From positions 1 through 64,000 of the forward strand of contig NZ_QRHC01000012.1 of assembly GCF_003415655.1 (NCBI RefSeq): DNA of 64,000 bases, read 5' to 3'. The position numbers were made by a program, and so were the translations under genes. Positions within the stretch are counted from its first letter, which is position 1, and each line of letters begins with the position of its first letter. Below are positions 17,532 to 28,012 of the stretch, piece after piece. Origin of the DNA: Vibrio maerlii. Lineage in GTDB: Bacteria > Pseudomonadota > Gammaproteobacteria > Enterobacterales > Vibrionaceae. Under the pieces are notes generated by a model. It made no database searches. It was not told the DNA's origin and was given only the letters and a program-made list of their open reading frames with translations.

Positions 17532-19329
17532 GCTCCGCCCAGTCAACCTCACGCTGAATGACACATTGGTCGTCAACGCTCAACTTACCGGTTTGCCCCT
17601 GTATTTGATACTCAGGCGACAGCTTCATTTGAGGAAGCTCATCAACGAGAGTGTACGCATCCATACCCAGCGCCTGCAGACGTTTTTTGCCTAGGCTATT
17701 GTTTGGCCACAGTTCATCCATTTGACTAACTAAGGTGGCTTTACCGTTTATCAATAGTGGGATGTCGCTGAACTCTACGCCAGTTAGATCTTCGTATTGG
17801 TTAGCACCGCTGTTGCTGCGAGAGTTCGAGAATAGTTTTGGTGGCTTCGCATCTGGATTTACCGCAACCTCAATGAAAGGTTTGATTAGGGTCAGTTCTG
17901 AGCTTTTTGCAATGATGTATACCGCGTCAACATCACGACGGCTGCGTGGCGTTGCTTCCAGATCTAACCCTGTGATCTGATTCATTTGGTTGATGCGTGA
18001 GTTACTTTCTTGGAGAGCGAACACTTGATCTATGTTCTTTTGTAGCTGACGCTTGTTACCAAAGTAGTTGATCGCCACTGGATTACGGCTATATAGCTCC
18101 CACTCTTGCTCAAAGGCTGTAGCAACACGAGAACCATAGCTTCCGCTTGGAGCAAATACTAGAGGGTATTTGTAGCCTTTTTCGAATAGGTGTTTAGCTG
18201 CTTGTGCAACTTCTTGTTCTGGTGAAAGCGTGAAGTAACATAAGCCTGTGTTTGGTACTACTTCATTTGGGATGTTGAGAGCCAGAGCTGGAAGTTGCTG
18301 ATCTGCTGGGCGGTTAGCTTGTGCCTGTTGGAACTTCTCGATGTTACTCTTAATGAGAGGGCCGACCACAAAGTCGATCTGACGCTCTTTTACTGTCGCT
18401 CGAATTTCGTCGGGTGTAGAGGCATTGCTATCAATAACCGTTAATGTGGCTTCAGGATCTCGCTCGGTATCGTTCATCATCGCAAAGATATAACCGTCAC
18501 GAACCAGCTGTGCTTGTTGAGCAAACTTGCCCGTCAGTGGTAACAGTAGTGCGGTGTGTTGTGGCTTAGTGATCTCTAGTGCAAGGATCTCTTGAATACC
18601 TTGAGGGGTGTAAAGCGCAGCATTATGCGATGGGTTCTCTACCAACCAAGTCGATAGTCGATCTTGTAGCTCAGATAGATTGTTATTGAGCGTCTTCATC
18701 GAGATAGCGAGTTCGGCCCAGCCTTGCATAGAACGGTTGCCTTCCGCTTGTTTTAGGCGAGATAGCTCTTGCGAAGAATAAAAAGCAAGATGGCTCCAGA
18801 TCGTATCTGAGTTTTCTTGTTTGTCTTGCTCTTCCATATATTGCATTAGGCTATCGCGAGCGCTTGCCGCTTCATAGTAGCGGTTAAGGCTTTCTAACAT
18901 GGTGGCGCGAAGTGCGTAGTAATCTTTCCATTGCTCTTGAGGGAGTTGCCAGAAAGATTGGAAGTTTAACTTGCTAACAGCTTGTGATGCATTACCGGTG
19001 TTAAACATCAGCTCTGCTTGAGCTAATAGCCATTCGGCTTGTTGCATCTCGGACAGCTGCTGTTTGGCAATACGCTTAATCAACAACTCTGCCTGTTGCA
19101 CGTTGTTGCTATCGACTGCAGCTTTAAGTGCCATAATTAGCCAATCGTTTTGCAAGCTGCCCTGAGAGCTATCGGCTCTAATCAGGTACTCTTGGGACGA
19201 TTGAGCTGGATCGAGCGTGATATCAACATAAGTTGGCATCGGTGGTTTTGACGAACATGCCGCCAAGGTAATTGCTAATGCAATTGGAGTGAGTAAGCGT
19301 GGTACACTAATTCTCTTTTGGTTCATCAT
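17518..19329 (-). CDS. lpoA: penicillin-binding protein activator LpoA
   Basis: An outer-membrane lipoprotein that reaches through the periplasm to activate the synthase PBP1a. It has a signal peptide with lipobox LAAC (cysteine near residue 25), an N-terminal TPR-like helical domain (to about residue 250) and a C-terminal domain with a periplasmic-binding-protein fold (about 255-600, from LLLPLTGKFAQQAQ). About 603 residues, normal for Vibrio. The start is ATG 19329 or ATG 19326; a TTG at 19335 is in frame but weaker. It diverges from rsmI. Confidence 0.95.
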   Translation of the reverse strand: MMNQKRISVPRLLTPIALAITLAACSSKPPMPTYVDITLDPAQSSQEYLIRADSSQGSLQNDWLIMALKAAVDSNNVQQAELLIKRIAKQQLSEMQQAEWLLAQAELMFNTGNASQAVSKLNFQSFWQLPQEQWKDYYALRATMLESLNRYYEAASARDSLMQYMEEQDKQENSDTIWSHLAFYSSQELSRLKQAEGNRSMQGWAELAISMKTLNNNLSELQDRLSTWLVENPSHNAALYTPQGIQEILALEITKPQHTALLLPLTGKFAQQAQLVRDGYIFAMMNDTERDPEATLTVIDSNASTPDEIRATVKERQIDFVVGPLIKSNIEKFQQAQANRPADQQLPALALNIPNEVVPNTGLCYFTLSPEQEVAQAAKHLFEKGYKYPLVFAPSGSYGSRVATAFEQEWELYSRNPVAINYFGNKRQLQKNIDQVFALQESNSRINQMNQITGLDLEATPRSRRDVDAVYIIAKSSELTLIKPFIEVAVNPDAKPPKLFSNSRSNSGANQYEDLTGVEFSDIPLLINGKATLVSQMDELWPNNSLGKKRLQALGMDAYTLVDELPQMKLSPEYQIQGQTGKLSVDDQCVIQREVDWAEHGAL

Positions 19330-19396
19330 AGCCAAGAGTTCTTTTAAACTTAGAGTAAATTGATTCTATATTAATCGCTGAAGTGATGGTAAACAA

Positions 19397-20260
19397 ATGA
19401 TAGATAACAAAACCTTTTCAAATGAGATCCCAACTCTCTACATTGTTCCCACTCCAATCGGGAACTTAGGTGATATCACACAACGCGCGATTGAAGTATT
19501 AAATTCGGTCGATTTGATCGCGGCAGAAGATACCCGTCACACCGGAAAGCTGCTGGCTCATTTCAACATCCAGACAAGAACGTTTGCTCTACACGACCAT
19601 AATGAGCAACAAAAAGCCCAAGTTTTAGTTGATAAGCTGACTCAAGGTCAGTCTATTGCACTCGTTTCCGATGCGGGTACTCCGTTAATCAGTGACCCAG
19701 GTTACCATTTAGTGACGCAATGTCGTCAAGCGGGCGTTAGAGTTGTGCCATTACCAGGTGCATGTGCGGTGATTGCGGCATTAAGTGCCTCAGGCTTGCC
19801 GTCTGATCGCTTCAGCTTTGAGGGCTTCTTGCCAGCAAAGAGCAAAGGTCGTAAAGATAAGTTCTTAGAGATCGCTAAAGTCGCACGCACATGCATCTTT
19901 TATGAGTCACCACATCGCATCATGGATTCATTGGCCGATATGTTGGAGATCCTCGGTCCTGATCGTGAAGTGGTGCTTGCTCGCGAGCTGACGAAGACTT
20001 TCGAAACTATCCAAGGTTTGCCGCTGGGTGAGTTGATTGATTGGATCAATGAAGATGATAACCGTAAGCGTGGAGAGATGGTTCTTCTTGTTCATGGCTA
20101 CCGTGAAGAGGCAACTGAAGATAGTTTACCGGATGAAGCAACGCGCACTTTGGCTATCTTGACCAAAGAATTGCCTCTTAAAAAAGCTGCAGCGATGGCA
20201 GCAGAAATCTATAACTTGAAAAAGAATGCACTCTATAAATGGGGATTGGAAAATATTTAA
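19397..20260 (+). CDS. rsmI: 16S rRNA (cytidine1402-2'-O)-methyltransferase RsmI
   Basis: RsmI methylates the ribose of C1402 in 16S rRNA using SAM. It is a 287-residue tetrapyrrole-methylase-fold protein with [11 protein letters not shown] (about residues 18-28), [11 protein letters not shown] (about 44-54) and [12 protein letters not shown] (about 95-106). It is divergent from lpoA and upstream of rnpB. RsmH, which methylates the base of the same nucleotide, is encoded just beyond rnpB. Confidence 0.96.
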   Translation: MIDNKTFSNEIPTLYIVPTPIGNLGDITQRAIEVLNSVDLIAAEDTRHTGKLLAHFNIQTRTFALHDHNEQQKAQVLVDKLTQGQSIALVSDAGTPLISDPGYHLVTQCRQAGVRVVPLPGACAVIAALSASGLPSDRFSFEGFLPAKSKGRKDKFLEIAKVARTCIFYESPHRIMDSLADMLEILGPDREVVLARELTKTFETIQGLPLGELIDWINEDDNRKRGEMVLLVHGYREEATEDSLPDEATRTLAILTKELPLKKAAAMAAEIYNLKKNALYKWGLENI

Positions 20261-20347
20261 GAACCAGAGGTGTAATTCTGCCCAATTAGCTTTAGGGGCT
20301 AGGAACTTGCTTGCATCTGGTACCCCAAGTCTATACAATCCGCCCCC

Positions 20348-20776
20348 GGAATAGACCGGATAGTCGCTGCTTTGTTGATGTCCTTCGGGAGACTGACGCT
20401 GAAGTCCTTTGGGATACTGGCGTTGACGTCCTTCGGGAGACTGACAAAGGGGAGGAAAGTCCGGGCTCCAAAGAGCAGGGTGCCAGGTAACGCCTGGGGG
20501 GCGCAAGCCCACGACAAGTGCAGCAGAGAGAAGACCGCCGATGGCCCTAGGGCACAGGTAAGGCTGAAAGGGTGCGGTAAGAGCGCACCGGGCGACTAGC
20601 AATAGTTCGTTGCAAGGTAAACTCCACCCGGAGCAAGACCAAATAGGCTTTCACATTGCGTTGCTCGCGTAAGAAGGCGGGTAGGTTGCTCGAGCCAGTG
20701 AGCGATTGCTGGCCTAGACGAATGGCTATCACCGTGCAAGCGGATACAGAACCCGGCTTATAGGTCTATTCCACCT
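20348..20776 (+). ncRNA. rnpB: RNase P RNA (M1 RNA), type A, with enlarged P3
   Basis: The catalytic RNA of RNase P, which trims the 5' ends of precursor tRNAs. The ends pair as P1 (GGAATAGACC at 20348-20357 with GGTCTATTCC at 20763-20772). Universal elements are present: GAGGAAAGTCCGGGC (about 20452-20466), a GGTAAACTCCACC segment and the 3' GAACCCGGCTTAT. The length of about 429 nt exceeds the 377 nt of E. coli by nearly the 48 nt of two extra 24-nt repeat units in P3 (20374-20445). Exact ends are by analogy to E. coli. Overlapping reading frames here are spurious. Confidence 0.96.
20374..20445 (+). repeat. three 24-nt direct repeats in P3 of RNase P RNA
   Basis: Three consecutive 24-nt copies begin at 20374, 20398 and 20422, with consensus GYTGAHG then TCCTTYGGGAKACTGRC. 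Copies 1 and 3 differ at one base; the middle copy differs at several. Each contains a UCC-UUYG-GGA-type hairpin. Removing two copies gives a P3 like that of E. coli. Confidence 0.95.
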
Positions 20777-20783
20777 ATTTAAA

Positions 20784-20819
20784 AAAACCCATCACTAACT
20801 CATAGTGATGGGTTTTTTG
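20784..20819 (+). terminator. terminator of rnpB
   Basis: CCCATCACTA and TAGTGATGGG form a 10-bp stem with a 5-nt loop, flanked by A7 and T6 tracts. Confidence 0.93.
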
Positions 20820-20958
20820 CGTTATATTGACGTCGAAAATAAAAAGGACGCTATTCTTCGTCATAAAGTCACAATTAGGTACGATGTAACGGTGGAGATA
20901 CCGCCTGAAATCAGTACACTAAAGGATTAACCGAATTATTTATTTCGACGGAAACACC

Positions 20959-21909
20959 ATGACAGACACTTTTAAACATATCTCTGTACTGCTAAATGAA
21001 TCAATCGATGGTTTGGCAATTAAACCAGACGGTACTTATATCGATGGCACATTTGGCCGTGGTGGACACAGTCGAACGATTCTCTCTAAGCTCGGTGAGA
21101 ACGGTCGTCTATTCAGTATTGACCGTGATCCGCAAGCAATTGCAGAAGCGAAGAAGATTGATGATCCACGCTTTACCATTATTCATGGTCCATTCTCTGG
21201 TATTGCCGAATATGCTGAGCGTTACGACCTTGTCGACAAAGTAGATGGTGTGCTTCTTGATTTAGGTGTTTCTTCTCCGCAACTTGATGATGCTGAGCGT
21301 GGTTTTAGCTTCATGAAAGATGGCCCGTTGGATATGCGAATGGACCCAACATCGGGTATTCCCGTCTCTCAATGGCTAATGGAAGCGGACCTAGATGATA
21401 TTACTTGGGTTATTCGTGAGTTCGGTGAAGATAAGCACGCTCGCCGTATTGCGAAAGCGATCGTAGCGTATCGTGATGATGAAGAAAACGAGCCATTAAC
21501 TCGCACGGGTCAATTAGCGAAGCTTATTTCTGATGCAGCGCCTAAGAGTTTCAAAGAGAAGAAGCACCCTGCAACGCGAGCGTTCCAAGCATTTCGTATC
21601 TACATCAATAGTGAATTAGAAGAAATCGATACGGCACTGAAAGGTGCGGCTGCTGTTTTAGCGCCGGAAGGACGCCTTTCGGTGATTAGCTTCCATTCGT
21701 TGGAAGATCGTATGGTTAAGCGCTTTATCCGTAAAGAGAGCAAAGGCCCTGAAGTGCCTCACGGTATCCCGCTGACGGAAGACCAAATCAAAGAGCTAGG
21801 TAGTGCGCGCATGAAGCCAGTAGGTAAAGCTATCAAGCCAACCAAAGAAGAAGTTGAGCATAATGCTCGCTCTCGTAGTTCAGTACTGCGTTTAGCTGAG
21901 AAGCTTTAA
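20959..21909 (+). CDS. rsmH: 16S rRNA (cytosine1402-N4)-methyltransferase RsmH
   Basis: RsmH (MraW) methylates N4 of C1402 in 16S rRNA. The SAM-binding region [15 protein letters not shown] (about residues 25-39) and the [16 protein letters not shown] motif (about 95-110) are diagnostic; length 316. It is the first gene of the dcw cluster here, because no mraZ precedes it. It overlaps ftsL by one base (TAATG). The upstream 138 bp contain no clear consensus promoter; a TTGACG with TATTCT at 19-bp spacing (about 20826-20856) is a weak candidate. Confidence 0.97.
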   Translation: MTDTFKHISVLLNESIDGLAIKPDGTYIDGTFGRGGHSRTILSKLGENGRLFSIDRDPQAIAEAKKIDDPRFTIIHGPFSGIAEYAERYDLVDKVDGVLLDLGVSSPQLDDAERGFSFMKDGPLDMRMDPTSGIPVSQWLMEADLDDITWVIREFGEDKHARRIAKAIVAYRDDEENEPLTRTGQLAKLISDAAPKSFKEKKHPATRAFQAFRIYINSELEEIDTALKGAAAVLAPEGRLSVISFHSLEDRMVKRFIRKESKGPEVPHGIPLTEDQIKELGSARMKPVGKAIKPTKEEVEHNARSRSSVLRLAEKL

Positions 21910-22232
21910 TGTTTAGCTCTAAGCAGCCTTATAATCTAGCCAAGCTTATCGCTATTGACCTATTCAGTGTAGGTCGGCTGCCATTGGCGCTGCTTATCCT
22001 AATTTTTGCTTCTGCAATGGGTGTGGTTTTCACCACACACCATACCCGTCAAGCTATCTCAGATAAAGATCTAGAATTGGTCGATCGTGAGCGTCTAGAT
22101 AATGAGTGGCGAAACTTAATCTTAGAAGAAAATGCATTAGCTGAGCACAGTCGTGTTCAAGCAATGGCCGCGACAGAACTTGATATGAAGCGACCTGATG
22201 GCAATAGTGAAGTTGTAATCTCTATCAAATGA
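21909..22232 (+). CDS. ftsL: cell division protein FtsL
   Basis: A 107-residue bitopic division protein. It has a membrane segment (about residues 25-43), then a short coiled coil with a leucine pattern (about 50-90). FtsL forms FtsQLB with FtsB and FtsQ. Sequence conservation in the family is low, so the call rests on length, topology and position between rsmH and ftsI. It overlaps ftsI by four bases (ATGA). Confidence 0.94.
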   Translation: MFSSKQPYNLAKLIAIDLFSVGRLPLALLILIFASAMGVVFTTHHTRQAISDKDLELVDRERLDNEWRNLILEENALAEHSRVQAMAATELDMKRPDGNSEVVISIK

Positions 22233-24028
22233 CCAAAAAGCCAAGGACTGACAAAGTAACCAATACTCAAAAAGGCAAGGCAGCCAAAGCTCCCGCTTCT
22301 AAAGCAAAAGCTAAGAAACCTTCCAATAAACGAGTAATCAAGGACGAACCTGTAACTCTAATTCGCTGGCGACTTGGAGTTATTCTGTTTTGTGTCTTCG
22401 CGATTTTTTTTGCTCTCGTTGCTCGAGTGGCATACATCCAAATTATTGAACCGGATAATCTAATCAAGCAAGGGGACTTACGCTCGGTGCGAGTAAAGTC
22501 TCTCCCTTCTGCCCGCGGTATTATTTCTGATCGTAATGATGAACCGCTCGCGGTTAGTGTCCCTGTGCAAGCTGTATGGGCTGACCCTAAAACCATCTTT
22601 AAAGAAGGTGGGTTAGCAGAAAAAGATCGTTGGTATGCCTTGGCCGATGTATTGGGCTTAGAGCGTGAAGGGATGATCGATAAGCTCGAACGCAATAAGA
22701 CTAAGCGCTTTGTTTACCTGCAACGTCAGGTTAGCCCTGCGATGGCGAACTATATTCGAGAGCTCAAGCTTGCTGGTATTGGTCTTAAGGCAGAATCGCG
22801 CCGTTATTATCCTACTGGCGAGGTAAGTGCTCACCTGATCGGTATGACGGGCATTGATGGTCATGGCCTTGAGGGGGTTGAGCGTAGCTACGATAAATGG
22901 TTAACGGGTGAAGCTGGCAAGCGAACCATACGCAAAGACCGCTATGGTCGAGTGGTCGAGAATATCTCCTTAGAAAAGCGAGAGGAAGGTAAGCCACTCC
23001 AACTTACCATTGATCAACGCCTTCAAGCGATCTCTTACCGAGCTATTAAACAAGCGGTTGCGGATTATCGTGCCACTTCTGGTTCAGTGATCATGCTGGA
23101 TGTGAAGACGGGTGAGGTGCTCTCTATGGTGAATGCACCCTCATACAACCCTAACAATCGCGCGACTTTACAAAGCTTCTTGATGCGTAACCGTATTATC
23201 ACCGACTCAATGGAACCTGGCTCGACAGTGAAACCATTCGTGGTATTAGCAGCTTTAGAGAACGGCTCTGTTGATATGGATACGGTTATTGATACCGGTA
23301 ATGGCTTGATGCAAATCGGTGGTAGCCGCGTTCGCGACACATCAGCAATTGGTAAAGCCGACCTAACCACGATTCTGAAGAAATCGAGTAATATCGGTGT
23401 AGCGAAAATGGCGCTGGATATGCCGTTAGAAGCTTTGCTTGGCATGTATAGTTCAGTGGGCTTTGGCGAGATTTCCGGCCTTAACCTTATTGGTGAGACT
23501 TCCGGTATTTTCCCGAATCGACGTCGTTGGTCTAACTTTGAGATTGCGACCCTATCGTTCGGTTATGGCCTGTCTATTACACCTCTTCAACTTGCCCATG
23601 CTTATGCCACACTTGGTAACCATGGCCTTTACCAACCCATTCATATCATCGAGGGAAATCGCGAAGATCTTTCCAAGCAAGTGATTGGTGAAGAGAACTC
23701 CAATTTAGTGCTTAGCATGATGGAGACAGTGACCCAACCAGGTGGTACCGCGACCAAGGCGGCAGTGCCTGGCTATCGAGTTGCAGCAAAAACGGGTACA
23801 TCGCGAAAAGCGAGTGCTGGTGGTTATAGTGATGAGTACGTTGCGATCACTGCTGGTATTGCGCCTGTAAGCGACCCTAGAATTGCTTTGGTGGTCGTTA
23901 TTAACGAGCCACAAGGCGACTCTTACTACGGTGGTACTGTGGCGGGACCTGTCTTTGCTGAAGTGATGAAAGGGGCGCTGCAAATTTTAAACATTGCACC
24001 AGATGAAAACAAATTTAAACCGAACTAG
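22229..24028 (+). CDS. ftsI: peptidoglycan D,D-transpeptidase FtsI (PBP3)
   Basis: The septal class B penicillin-binding protein. It has a cytoplasmic Lys/Ala-rich tail (about 1-45), a membrane anchor (about 48-70), a pedestal domain and a transpeptidase domain with Ser332 in STVK, the SSN motif (KKSSNIG, about 390) and KTGT (about residue 520). 599 residues is slightly longer than in E. coli, mainly in the basic N-terminal tail. It works with FtsW, encoded downstream. Confidence 0.97.
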   Translation: MTKKPRTDKVTNTQKGKAAKAPASKAKAKKPSNKRVIKDEPVTLIRWRLGVILFCVFAIFFALVARVAYIQIIEPDNLIKQGDLRSVRVKSLPSARGIISDRNDEPLAVSVPVQAVWADPKTIFKEGGLAEKDRWYALADVLGLEREGMIDKLERNKTKRFVYLQRQVSPAMANYIRELKLAGIGLKAESRRYYPTGEVSAHLIGMTGIDGHGLEGVERSYDKWLTGEAGKRTIRKDRYGRVVENISLEKREEGKPLQLTIDQRLQAISYRAIKQAVADYRATSGSVIMLDVKTGEVLSMVNAPSYNPNNRATLQSFLMRNRIITDSMEPGSTVKPFVVLAALENGSVDMDTVIDTGNGLMQIGGSRVRDTSAIGKADLTTILKKSSNIGVAKMALDMPLEALLGMYSSVGFGEISGLNLIGETSGIFPNRRRWSNFEIATLSFGYGLSITPLQLAHAYATLGNHGLYQPIHIIEGNREDLSKQVIGEENSNLVLSMMETVTQPGGTATKAAVPGYRVAAKTGTSRKASAGGYSDEYVAITAGIAPVSDPRIALVVVINEPQGDSYYGGTVAGPVFAEVMKGALQILNIAPDENKFKPN

Positions 24029-24036
24029 GAATAATC

Positions 24037-25536
24037 ATGAGTAATAGCCTGACTTTGGGTTTGTTAGTCAAGCCGTGGATGAGCATTGAGCAGCCGGATG
24101 TGGCTGATATTGCGATTAATCATCTGCATTTAGATAGCCGTCAGATCGAGCAAGGTGATGTCTTTGTAGCGATCATTGGTCATGCTATCGACGGTCGAAA
24201 CTTTATTCCTAAGGCGATTGAAAAGGGTGCCGTTGCAATCATTGCGCAGTCAGATGAGGCGCACCCAGACCAAAGTATTGAATGGCTGCAACAAGTCCCG
24301 ATTATTTATCTTAATGGGTTACCAGAAAGTTTATCTCACCTAGCGGGTCGACGCTATCAATCACAAAGTTCAAAACTGATTGGTATTACTGGGACGAATG
24401 GTAAGACGACCATTAGCCAGTTGATCGCGCAGTGGGGAGAGTTAGTCGGTACTCGCTCAGCTGTAATGGGCACCACAGGTAATGGCTTCCTCGATGATTT
24501 GCAGCCTGCTGCCAATACCACCGGTAACGCTATTGAGGTTCAAGCAAAGCTTGCTGAACTTGCCGAACGAGGTGCTCAGCAAACCGCATTAGAAGTCTCA
24601 TCTCACGGTCTGGTTCAAGGTCGCATTAAAGCTCTTAACTTTGCGGTGGGAGTGTTTACTAATTTAAGCCGTGATCATCTCGATTATCATGGCTCGATGG
24701 AAGAATATGCGCTGGCGAAGAAGCTGCTATTCACTACCCATAATACTGCCAATCAAGTTATCAATGCTGATGATAAGGTCGGTGCTGAGTGGCTATCAGA
24801 GATGCCAGAAGCCATTGCTGTTTCTCTTGATGAAGCAAAGGTAAGTCAGTACTCACAAAACCAAGTCCTTTATGCCGAGCGTGTTCAATATTCTGAGCAG
24901 GGTATTGAGATGGATGTTGCGGGAAGCTTTGGTTCAGGTGTCCTTAATGCACCGCTTATTGGCCAGTTTAATGCCTCTAACATATTGGTGGCTTTGGCTA
25001 CCTTATTATCCCTTGGCCATAGACTTGACGCTTTACTCGAAACTGCACCTCAACTCTCACCTGTCATTGGTCGAATGGAGCTGTTTAGCGCTGAAAATAA
25101 GGCGAAAGTGGTGGTTGATTATGCGCATACCCCAGACGCTTTAGAAAAAGCCTTAATGGCACTGCGTGTGCACTGTGAAGGGCAACTTTGGACGATCTTT
25201 GGCTGCGGTGGAGATAGAGATAAGGGTAAACGCCCATTAATGGCGCAAGCGGGTGAGAAGTTAGCCGACAAAGTCATTCTCTCTGATGATAACCCTCGCA
25301 GTGAGGACCCCGCGGCGATTGTCGCTGATATGCTGGTGGGTATCGAGGATAAGCATGCGGTGCAAGTAGAGCATCACCGTTTTGATGCTCTGAAATATGC
25401 GTTGGATCGTGCTCAGCCACAAGACATTATCTTGTTGGCGGGCAAAGGGCATGAAGACTATCAAGTGATTGGTTCGGAAACGGTTCATTACTCAGACAGA
25501 GAATCAGCTGCTGAGCTATTAGGAATTCAATTATGA
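24037..25536 (+). CDS. murE: UDP-MurNAc-tripeptide synthetase MurE (meso-DAP adding)
   Basis: MurE adds meso-diaminopimelate to UDP-MurNAc-L-Ala-D-Glu. The ATP-binding loop [10 protein letters not shown] (about residues 112-121) and the DNPR motif (in [11 protein letters not shown], about 415) are present. DNPR marks specificity for meso-DAP over lysine. It has 499 residues. It overlaps murF by four bases (ATGA). Its amino-acid substrate derives from the DapB pathway, also encoded in this window. Confidence 0.97.
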   Translation: MSNSLTLGLLVKPWMSIEQPDVADIAINHLHLDSRQIEQGDVFVAIIGHAIDGRNFIPKAIEKGAVAIIAQSDEAHPDQSIEWLQQVPIIYLNGLPESLSHLAGRRYQSQSSKLIGITGTNGKTTISQLIAQWGELVGTRSAVMGTTGNGFLDDLQPAANTTGNAIEVQAKLAELAERGAQQTALEVSSHGLVQGRIKALNFAVGVFTNLSRDHLDYHGSMEEYALAKKLLFTTHNTANQVINADDKVGAEWLSEMPEAIAVSLDEAKVSQYSQNQVLYAERVQYSEQGIEMDVAGSFGSGVLNAPLIGQFNASNILVALATLLSLGHRLDALLETAPQLSPVIGRMELFSAENKAKVVVDYAHTPDALEKALMALRVHCEGQLWTIFGCGGDRDKGKRPLMAQAGEKLADKVILSDDNPRSEDPAAIVADMLVGIEDKHAVQVEHHRFDALKYALDRAQPQDIILLAGKGHEDYQVIGSETVHYSDRESAAELLGIQL

Positions 25537-26909
25537 TCAGCTGTAACCTAGGTCAGCTTGCTGATGCGTTAAATGCCAAGCTATGTCTATCAAATGGTGA
25601 TTCGGACTTAATCACCATTGAGTCAGTTTCAACAGATACACGCAACATCAAAGACAATGGCTTGTTCATTGCTCTAATCGGTGAACGCTTTGACGCTCAT
25701 GATTTCGTTCAGCAAGCGATAGACAATGGTGCTAAAGCACTTTTGGTTGAACGTGAGCTAGCAGTGCAAGTACCACAACTGGTGGTGGGTGATACTAAGC
25801 TTGCACTAGGACAGTTGGGCGCATGGGTTCATGCACAGTGCAATACGCCCACGGTCGCAATTACAGGAAGCTGCGGAAAAACCACAGTTAAAGAAATGGT
25901 TGCAGCGATCCTAAGCCAAAAAGGTCAAGTGCTGTTCACCAATGGTAATTTTAATAATGATATTGGCGTGCCACTGACTCTACTTCGTTCCACCCCTGAA
26001 GATGACTATGCAGTGATTGAAATGGGTGCCAACCATATTGGTGAGATAGCTTACACCACGCAGTTAGCCAAACCGGATGTTGCGGTAGTGAACAACGTTG
26101 CGGCTGCACACCTTGAAGGGTTTGGCTCTATTGATGGCGTGAAACAAGCAAAGGGTGAAATCTACCAAGGTTTAAGCTCTGGTGAGACGGCGATAGTCAA
26201 TCTAGACAGCCAAGGTGACGCTTATTGGCAACAGGTGCTCGCAGATAAAAAGGTTGTGACCTTTGCACTGGAAAACACCCAAGCCGATATCTTCGCCAGC
26301 AATATCAAACTCTCGAGTGCGGGGTATGCCTCATTTACACTAAATGCATTTGGCAATCAGTTACGAGTTCAGCTAGGTATAGTGGGTGGGCACAACGTAA
26401 GCAATGCACTATCTGCTTGTGCATTGGCCCTATCTATGGGCGCTGACCTAGAAGAGGTAGCATCAGGACTAAGCCAGGTTGCGAATGTAAAAGGCCGTGT
26501 TGAAGTGAAGTCGCTGACGGATTCCATTACCCTCATCGATGATAGCTACAATGCCAGCGTACCTGCGATGCTTGCCGCTGTTGATCTTCTGGGCGAGTTT
26601 AAGGGCCAACGCTGGCTAGTTTTGGGTAATATGGCAGAGCTTGGTAAAGAAAGCCTTGCGCTTCACCAACAAGTTGGCGAACATGCTGCCCCATTTAAAT
26701 TTGAGCACGTTCTAACCTATGGCAATGATGCAAAAGTCATCAGTCAGGTAAATAATGGCAAACATTTTACATCACATGATGAAATGACCATGTATATTGA
26801 ACAGCTTTTGTCATCATCAGCCGATGAGACCCATACCATTTTAGTAAAAGGGGCGAATAGTGCTGGCATGTTTAAGATTGCCAACGCCCTGAAGGAGAAC
26901 TTTTCATGA
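25533..26909 (+). CDS. murF: UDP-MurNAc-tripeptide--D-Ala-D-Ala ligase MurF
   Basis: MurF completes the pentapeptide by adding D-Ala-D-Ala. The ATP-binding loop [13 protein letters not shown] (about residues 109-121) and the family motifs [11 protein letters not shown] and [10 protein letters not shown] are visible; length 458. The D-Ala-D-Ala ligase gene ddl is not in this cluster, so the dipeptide must come from elsewhere in the genome. It overlaps mraY by four bases (ATGA). Confidence 0.97.
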   Translation: MISCNLGQLADALNAKLCLSNGDSDLITIESVSTDTRNIKDNGLFIALIGERFDAHDFVQQAIDNGAKALLVERELAVQVPQLVVGDTKLALGQLGAWVHAQCNTPTVAITGSCGKTTVKEMVAAILSQKGQVLFTNGNFNNDIGVPLTLLRSTPEDDYAVIEMGANHIGEIAYTTQLAKPDVAVVNNVAAAHLEGFGSIDGVKQAKGEIYQGLSSGETAIVNLDSQGDAYWQQVLADKKVVTFALENTQADIFASNIKLSSAGYASFTLNAFGNQLRVQLGIVGGHNVSNALSACALALSMGADLEEVASGLSQVANVKGRVEVKSLTDSITLIDDSYNASVPAMLAAVDLLGEFKGQRWLVLGNMAELGKESLALHQQVGEHAAPFKFEHVLTYGNDAKVISQVNNGKHFTSHDEMTMYIEQLLSSSADETHTILVKGANSAGMFKIANALKENFS

Positions 26910-27988
26910 TTATTTGGCTAGCCGATTTACTACAGCCATATTTTTCTTTCTTTCGCCTGTTTGAATACCTGTCGTTTCGCGCGATCGTGAGCATCCTAAC
27001 AGCATTAAGTCTTTCTCTATGGATGGGGCCAAAGCTAATCCGTCGTCTACAAATGATGCAAATTGGACAAGTCGTTCGTAACGACGGCCCAGAATCTCAT
27101 TTTAGTAAGCGTGGCACACCAACCATGGGGGGGGTCATGATCTTAGCTGCGATTACATTGACCGTTTTGCTTTGGGCTGATCTTACTAACCCTTATGTTT
27201 GGGCTGTGATGGCGGTACTGCTTGGTTATGGTGCTGTCGGTTTTGTCGATGATTATCGCAAAGTCGTGCGCAAAAACACCGATGGCTTGATTGCGCGCTG
27301 GAAGTACTTCTGGCAATCGACGATTGCTTTTGTTGTTGCATTTGCTCTTTATGCTCACGGTAAAGATACGGCAGCAACACAGCTCGTTGTGCCTTTCTTT
27401 AAAGACATCATGCCTCAACTTGGCCTGCTATATATCCTACTGACTTACTTCGTCATCGTTGGTACGAGTAATGCGGTTAACCTAACAGATGGCCTTGATG
27501 GCTTAGCAATCATGCCTACGGTATTGGTTGCAGGTGGCTTTGCTGCCATTGCTTGGGCGACGGGCAACGTCAATTTTGCAGAATATCTGCATATCCCTTA
27601 CCTACCGCATGCTTCTGAGCTCGTCGTGGTGTGTACTGCCATTGTTGGTGCTGGCCTCGGTTTCCTTTGGTTTAATACCTATCCAGCACAAGTCTTTATG
27701 GGAGATGTCGGCTCATTAGCGCTTGGTGGTGCATTAGGTACTATCGCCGTTTTGGTTCGCCAAGAGTTGGTACTCGTGATCATGGGTGGTGTCTTTGTAA
27801 TGGAAACACTATCGGTCATCCTCCAGGTGGGGTCGTACAAGCTTCGTGGTCAGCGTATCTTTCGCATGGCACCAATTCATCACCACTATGAACTCAAAGG
27901 CTGGCCAGAGCCACGTGTTATCGTGCGTTTCTGGATCATCTCAATCGTACTGGTACTTATCGGTCTAGCAACACTGAAAGTTCGTTAA
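26906..27988 (+). CDS. mraY: phospho-MurNAc-pentapeptide transferase MraY
   Basis: MraY transfers phospho-MurNAc-pentapeptide to undecaprenyl phosphate to make lipid I. It is polytopic, about ten membrane segments in 360 residues. Conserved cytoplasmic motifs include KRGTPTMGG (about 70-78), VDDYRK (about 115) and [10 protein letters not shown] (about 191-200), and the C-terminal histidine motif MAPIHHHYE. It overlaps murF and is followed by murD after 24 bp. Confidence 0.98.
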   Translation: MIIWLADLLQPYFSFFRLFEYLSFRAIVSILTALSLSLWMGPKLIRRLQMMQIGQVVRNDGPESHFSKRGTPTMGGVMILAAITLTVLLWADLTNPYVWAVMAVLLGYGAVGFVDDYRKVVRKNTDGLIARWKYFWQSTIAFVVAFALYAHGKDTAATQLVVPFFKDIMPQLGLLYILLTYFVIVGTSNAVNLTDGLDGLAIMPTVLVAGGFAAIAWATGNVNFAEYLHIPYLPHASELVVVCTAIVGAGLGFLWFNTYPAQVFMGDVGSLALGGALGTIAVLVRQELVLVIMGGVFVMETLSVILQVGSYKLRGQRIFRMAPIHHHYELKGWPEPRVIVRFWIISIVLVLIGLATLKVR

Positions 27989-28012
27989 TTAGTATTAAAG
28001 GATTTAAGCGAG

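Noticed and set aside
20299-20602. Reading frames on both strands across rnpB (72 to 158 codons)
   Set aside because: They overlap the conserved RNase P RNA; the frames stay open partly because the 24-nt repeat is a multiple of three. No family resemblance.
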